This document shows, one piece after another, positions 60,237 through 64,000 of a stretch of 64,000 bases of DNA. The stretch is from Obesumbacterium proteus. GTDB taxonomy: Bacteria; Pseudomonadota; Gammaproteobacteria; Enterobacterales; Enterobacteriaceae. The number at the start of each line of letters is the position of its first letter. Positions within the stretch are counted from its first letter, which is position 1. The stretch covers positions 4,402,001 to 4,466,000 of the forward strand of contig NZ_CP014608.1 of assembly GCF_001586165.1 (NCBI RefSeq), read 5' to 3'. Position numbers and translations under genes: made by a program. The notes below the pieces were generated by a model, which worked only from the letters and a program-made list of their open reading frames with translations, made no database searches and was not told the origin of the DNA.

Positions 60237-61685
60237 TCAAGTATTGCTCGTCGGTAACGATGCCTTTTCCGCTTCTTGCTGGGCTGCTTGCTCCTGAGCC
60301 TGCTTTTGAGCCAGCTCCTGACGCTTGAGCGTTCTTTCTAAGATGCAAGAGTACAGCGGTTTTCCACCTAAAAACTGGGCTAATAGTGTAGCGCCAAGAC
60401 AGGTAATGATCATCGGCAAAATGAGCTGATAGTTATCGGTCATTTCTAAAACCAGCACAATACCCGTTAGCGGAGCCCTGACGGTTGCAGCAAATAACGC
60501 GCCCATGCCAGCAATGGCGAACGTGCCTGTCTCAATGCCATATTGTGGAAACAGATGTGCGCTTGCCATCCCAAATGCCGTTCCCAGCAACGTTCCCAAA
60601 GCCAGCATCGGTGCAAAAATACCACCAGGCGCACCGGAGCCAAAGCACAGCAGCGTGGTGACTACGCGAGCAATAAAGATAAACAGCAACATGCCCATCG
60701 TGTAATTTCCAGCAGCAGCGATTGGGATGAGATTAAAACCACCGCCCGCTGCTTCTTGCTGAATCAGTCCGAGTACACCGCACAGCCCGCCTAAAACGCC
60801 GCCGATTAGCACCAGTTTGCGCCAATCACCGCCGTGTAAACGCTGGAACATATCCTGAACACGGAACACACCACGGTTAAACATCACCCCAACAACGCCA
60901 AAAACCATACCGAGCAACAGATACAGCCACAGGGTATTGATGCCAACGTTGCCCAGCTTACCCACTTCAATCACAGTGCGTTCACCGTTGAAAAAACGGA
61001 ATACCACGCAGGACATAATAACGCCAATAAAGACCGCTTTGATTGAAATCAGGCTATAGCGGAACTGCGGGCGCATCTCCTCAATGACAAATAAGATGCC
61101 CGCTAGCGGTGCATTAAACGCTGCGGTTAAGCCCGCAGCCGCACCGGTTGCCAGAAGGCTATGGCGTGCCTCCGTGCTACGAGCACGAAACAGGTCAAAC
61201 ACCATTTGGCCAAGGTTTCCCCCCATCTGCACGGTGGGGCCTTCACGCCCTAGCACCATGCCTGCACCAAGCGTTCCCAAACCACCGAAAAACTTCACGG
61301 GGATCACTCGCCACCAGCGCACGGGGCGTAAATTTTCTAACGCCCCTTCAATTTCAGGAATACCGGAGCCGCCAGCCTCTGGAGCGAAACGACGCACCAA
61401 ATAATAGCCAAACATCGCTAACAGCGCGGAGCCAATAAACGCCATCGGCCAAACAATAATCCAGTAATCAGCGACATGGGCCAATCCACCCAATCGCTGC
61501 TGCTGCACCCAATCAACGCTTTTTTCAAACGCGACGCCAATAAGACCCGCAAGAGTCCCGACCACCGCTGCCATCAATAAGATGGCCACTGGAGTTTTAT
61601 CGCGGCGTAAAATTTGCAGCATCACGTCGCTACGACGCAAACGCGTGGCAGACGGCAGAGAAGTTTGTTGTTCTTGCTGTGTCAT
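60237..61685 (-). CDS. clcA: H+/Cl- exchange transporter ClcA
   Basis: A 482-residue CLC antiporter of the inner membrane, involved in extreme acid resistance. Chloride-pathway motifs are GSGIPE (106-111), GREGP (146-150, with the gating Glu148) and GGIFAP in the second half. Residue numbering at the gate equals the E. coli protein. A Gln/Glu-rich C-terminal tail (KQAQEQAAQQEAEKA) follows. Divergent from hemL. Confidence 0.96.
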   Translation of the reverse strand: MTQQEQQTSLPSATRLRRSDVMLQILRRDKTPVAILLMAAVVGTLAGLIGVAFEKSVDWVQQQRLGGLAHVADYWIIVWPMAFIGSALLAMFGYYLVRRFAPEAGGSGIPEIEGALENLRPVRWWRVIPVKFFGGLGTLGAGMVLGREGPTVQMGGNLGQMVFDLFRARSTEARHSLLATGAAAGLTAAFNAPLAGILFVIEEMRPQFRYSLISIKAVFIGVIMSCVVFRFFNGERTVIEVGKLGNVGINTLWLYLLLGMVFGVVGVMFNRGVFRVQDMFQRLHGGDWRKLVLIGGVLGGLCGVLGLIQQEAAGGGFNLIPIAAAGNYTMGMLLFIFIARVVTTLLCFGSGAPGGIFAPMLALGTLLGTAFGMASAHLFPQYGIETGTFAIAGMGALFAATVRAPLTGIVLVLEMTDNYQLILPMIITCLGATLLAQFLGGKPLYSCILERTLKRQELAQKQAQEQAAQQEAEKASLPTSNT

Positions 61686-61935
61686 AATCAGTCAACTAAA
61701 GGTGTGGTTGATAAGTAATACAAATGAAAGAGGCGTTATTCTACATGGCAAATGCCGCTAAGTCCCCTTTGCGAGTGAGAGATTGCTACTCCATAAGGAT
61801 AGCGTTTATATCCACGTTGATACGATTGAATTATGTTCAACACCTAACCTGACGTTTTTCTTCATTTCATCTCAGTGGCGACTTCTTTAGAATAGAAGCG
61901 ACTTTTTACATTCAGCACAGGTCAGGAGCCGATTT

Positions 61936-63222
61936 ATGAGTAAGTCTGAAAGTCTGTACGCTCAGGCAAAAGAGCTAATTCCGGGTGGCGTTAACTCCCC
62001 GGTTCGCGCCTTCACCGGCGTTGGTGGTGTGCCTTTATTCATTGAGCGCGCAGATGGCGCTTACCTGTACGATGCCGATGGCAAAGCCTACATTGATTAC
62101 GTTGGCTCATGGGGGCCAATGGTTCTCGGCCACAACCATCCAGCGATTCGCGAAGCCGTGCTAGAGGCAGTTAGCCGTGGCTTAAGCTTTGGCGCACCAA
62201 CCGAAATGGAAGTCAAAATGGCCGAACTGGTCACCACGCTGGTGCCAAGCATGGACATGGTGCGTATGGTGAACTCAGGTACAGAAGCCACCATGAGCGC
62301 CATCCGTCTGGCTCGTGGCTTTACCGGCCGCGATAAGATCATCAAGTTCGAAGGTTGCTACCACGGCCACGCCGATCACCTGCTGGTGAAAGCGGGCTCG
62401 GGTGCCCTCACCTTAGGCCAGCCAAACTCTCCGGGCGTTCCGGCTGACTTTGCTAAACATACGCTGACCTGCACCTATAACGATATCGAATCCGTTTTAC
62501 AGGCGTTCAAGCAATACCCTGACGACATCGCCTGCATCATCGTTGAGCCGGTAGCAGGAAACATGAACTGTATTCCTCCACAGCCTGAATTCCTGCCAGG
62601 TTTACGTGAGCTATGCGACCAATACGGCGCGTTGCTAATTATTGATGAAGTGATGACAGGCTTCCGCGTTGCGTTGGCTGGTGCTCAGGATTATTACGGC
62701 GTGACGCCGGACCTAACCTGCTTAGGCAAAATCATCGGCGGCGGTATGCCCGTTGGCGCATTCGGCGGTCGCCGTGATGTGATGGAAGCACTGGCACCCA
62801 CCGGCCCTGTTTATCAAGCCGGTACGCTATCAGGTAACCCTGTCGCGATGGCCGCGGGCTTCGCCTGTCTCAACGAGATCTCTCAGCCGGGCATCTATCC
62901 ACAGTTGACCGAACTCACCGACAATCTCGCTTCCGGCCTGTTAGATGCTGCGCAAAAAGAAGACATTCCACTTGTAGTGAATCACGTGGGCGGCATGTTT
63001 GGGATTTTCTTCACCGATCAGGAAACCGTTACCTGCTATCAGGACGTGACGCGTTGCGACGTCGAACGATTCAAGCAGTTCTTCCATTTGATGCTGGAAG
63101 AAGGCGTGTACTTCGCTCCTTCTGCGTTTGAAGCCGGCTTTATGTCGCTGGCGCATTCACAGGAAGATATTCAGAAAACCATCGATGCCGCGCGTCGTTG
63201 TTTTGTGAAGATGAAGAAATAG
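61936..63222 (+). CDS. hemL: Glutamate-1-semialdehyde 2,1-aminomutase HemL
   Basis: HemL converts glutamate 1-semialdehyde to 5-aminolevulinate, the precursor of heme, siroheme and B12. The 428-residue PLP enzyme has the catalytic lysine at 265 (CLGKIIGGGMPVGAF), as in E. coli, along with NSGTEATMSAIRLARG and DEVMTGFRVA. AGGAG precedes the ATG. A strong hairpin follows the stop. Confidence 0.97.
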   Translation: MSKSESLYAQAKELIPGGVNSPVRAFTGVGGVPLFIERADGAYLYDADGKAYIDYVGSWGPMVLGHNHPAIREAVLEAVSRGLSFGAPTEMEVKMAELVTTLVPSMDMVRMVNSGTEATMSAIRLARGFTGRDKIIKFEGCYHGHADHLLVKAGSGALTLGQPNSPGVPADFAKHTLTCTYNDIESVLQAFKQYPDDIACIIVEPVAGNMNCIPPQPEFLPGLRELCDQYGALLIIDEVMTGFRVALAGAQDYYGVTPDLTCLGKIIGGGMPVGAFGGRRDVMEALAPTGPVYQAGTLSGNPVAMAAGFACLNEISQPGIYPQLTELTDNLASGLLDAAQKEDIPLVVNHVGGMFGIFFTDQETVTCYQDVTRCDVERFKQFFHLMLEEGVYFAPSAFEAGFMSLAHSQEDIQKTIDAARRCFVKMKK

Positions 63223-63233
63223 GTTTTATCTCA

Positions 63234-63260
63234 AGTACGCCGCGCCGCGGCGTACTGTTT
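63234..63260 (+). terminator. Terminator of hemL
   Basis: AGTACGCCGC pairs perfectly with GCGGCGTACT around GCC, followed by GTTTT, 12 bases after the stop codon. Confidence 0.85.
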
Positions 63261-63306
63261 TCACTAAACTCGTGTACCACACTCGGTTTACTACACTCGG
63301 CCCATT

Positions 63307-63465
63307 TTAATTACGCGTTTGGATCCAGAATGCATGGATAAGTCCTGGAATATAGCCCAACAGCGTTAAGATAATATTTAGCAGAAAAGCGCCGCCAATC
63401 CCTTTGTCTAACAATACCCCTAGCGGCGGCAATATAATGGTGAAAACAATTCGCCAAAATCCCAT
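63307..63465 (-). CDS. YqaE/Pmp3 family small membrane protein
   Basis: A 52-residue proteolipid with two hydrophobic helices (MGFWRIVFTIILPPLGVLLD and FLLNIILTLLGYIPGLIHAF), the Pmp3/YqaE (UPF0057) layout. ATG 63463-63465 is chosen: AAGGAGAG lies 6 bases upstream, and the 21 residues encoded before it have no family match. Pmp3 proteins affect membrane potential and salt tolerance in yeast and plants; the bacterial role is less clear. Convergent with hemL. Confidence 0.9.
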   Translation of the reverse strand: MGFWRIVFTIILPPLGVLLDKGIGGAFLLNIILTLLGYIPGLIHAFWIQTRN

Positions 63466-63671
63466 CTCACTCTCCTTAAATTGTGTTAATGAATCCCCAT
63501 CATCTTGATGAGACACAACATTAAGCATAGACCGTCAGCCACAACGTGATAAAAAAATCAGATAATTAGCCATAAATTCCACCGTATGCAGGCGTTTTTT
63601 TATCGGCAGGAAGGCTTTCCCACGTAATAACACACCATCGGGTAACATATAAACCTAATCCACAATCGCCA

Positions 63672-63708
63672 TTGACAGTGCCTTAAGAGAATGGTTGTAT
63701 TATACAAC
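63672..63708 (+). promoter_or_regulatory. Promoter with overlapping palindromic operator
   Basis: A consensus -35 TTGACA stands at 63672-63677. The perfect dyad GTTGTAT-T-ATACAAC at 63694-63708 covers the place where the -10 should be and ends 21 bases before the next start codon. It has the TTG..CAA form of MarR-family operators, so autorepression by the following gene is likely. Confidence 0.6.
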
Positions 63709-63729
63709 TTAATTTTAAAGGCCAGTATA

Positions 63730-64000
63730 ATGAGCAATCCAACATCCATCATTGAAGAAATACGCGTAGCTTCACGACAAATGGTACGGGAGCTCGGTTT
63801 TATGCGTAGCACACTGGCCGCAACTGAATACTCCCCATCAGTAGTTCATACCTTACTTGAAATAGAACATCGTGGGTCGATGACAGCTGCGGAGTTAGTA
63901 CAGATCTTAGGGCTTGAGAAGTCTAGCGTCAGCCGTATGTTAGCTAAACTTCTCAGTGCAGGTGAACTGGAAGAATGCCCTTCAGCCAAAGATGCCAGAA
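63730..64000 (+). CDS. MarR family regulator, N-terminal part (partial)
   Basis: The frame from ATG 63730 stays open to the window end and gives 90 residues of a MarR-type winged helix (SVVHTLLEIEHRGSMTAAEL, LGLEKSSVSRMLAKLLSAGE). Similar N-termini occur in proteins in which MarR is fused to a GNAT acetyltransferase, but the rest is outside the window so this is not shown. A palindromic operator lies just upstream. Confidence 0.8.
   Translation, partial: MSNPTSIIEEIRVASRQMVRELGFMRSTLAATEYSPSVVHTLLEIEHRGSMTAAELVQILGLEKSSVSRMLAKLLSAGELEECPSAKDAR

Overview
The window reads as a chromosomal segment of an enteric gammaproteobacterium (Enterobacterales). The gene families, the order nadK-recN-bamE-rnfH/ratA-smpB-ssrA, the E. 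coli-like blocks ygaZH-mprA-emrAB and hemL/clcA-erpA-yadS-btuF-mtnN/dgt-degP, and a Salmonella-type cbi operon fit Hafnia/Obesumbacterium best. That genus call is an inference from gene order and protein resemblance; no 16S or database comparison was possible.

Layout. 1-4250: the end of nadK, SOS-controlled recN, outer-membrane lipoprotein bamE, rnfH-ratA on the minus strand, smpB and tmRNA (ssrA). 4330-6000: AT-rich accessory DNA next to the ssrA 3' end, with a diguanylate cyclase gene broken by two -1 frameshifts. 6445-10368: a YbjJ-like MFS transporter, an unknown 116-aa gene, a TDT-family transporter with a coupled 35-aa membrane ORF, and a divergent LysR regulator. 10712-22000: a chaperone-usher fimbrial locus. 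A minor pilin and a large two-domain (tip) subunit lie on the plus strand. The pilus operon runs on the minus strand (major pilin, minor pilin, usher, chaperone, two more pilins) and continues into a PglL/Wzy-type O-linked glycosyltransferase, an EAL c-di-GMP phosphodiesterase and a LuxR-type regulator. A PapI/FaeA-like regulator follows.

22790-41462: anaerobic cobalamin biosynthesis. The order cbiABCDETFGHJKLMNQOP-cobU-cobT runs on the minus strand behind a B12 riboswitch and terminator, with cobD-pduX divergent. The pathway is damaged as read: cbiH and cbiJ each carry a -1 frameshift in a homopolymer, pduX has an in-frame amber codon, and cobS is absent from its usual place between cobU and cobT. 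Cobalt uptake, the lower-ligand genes and B12 uptake (btuF) look intact. Two GC-rich palindromic repeats sit inside the operon.

41626-51122: dps, an AraC regulator, a DMT permease, a YicN-like DUF1198 protein, ygaZH, and an emr multidrug operon (mprA, a NodT-type outer-membrane factor, emrA, emrB) that encodes all three layers of an efflux pump. 51141-64000: degP, dgt, mtnN-btuF, yadS, an orphan UlaA-like EIIC with a KdgF-like cupin, a VOC protein, erpA, clcA, hemL, a Pmp3 peptide, and the start of a MarR-type regulator behind a palindromic operator.

The most unusual unit is the fimbrial locus with a built-in O-glycosyltransferase and second-messenger control. The second is the apparently decaying B12 pathway.
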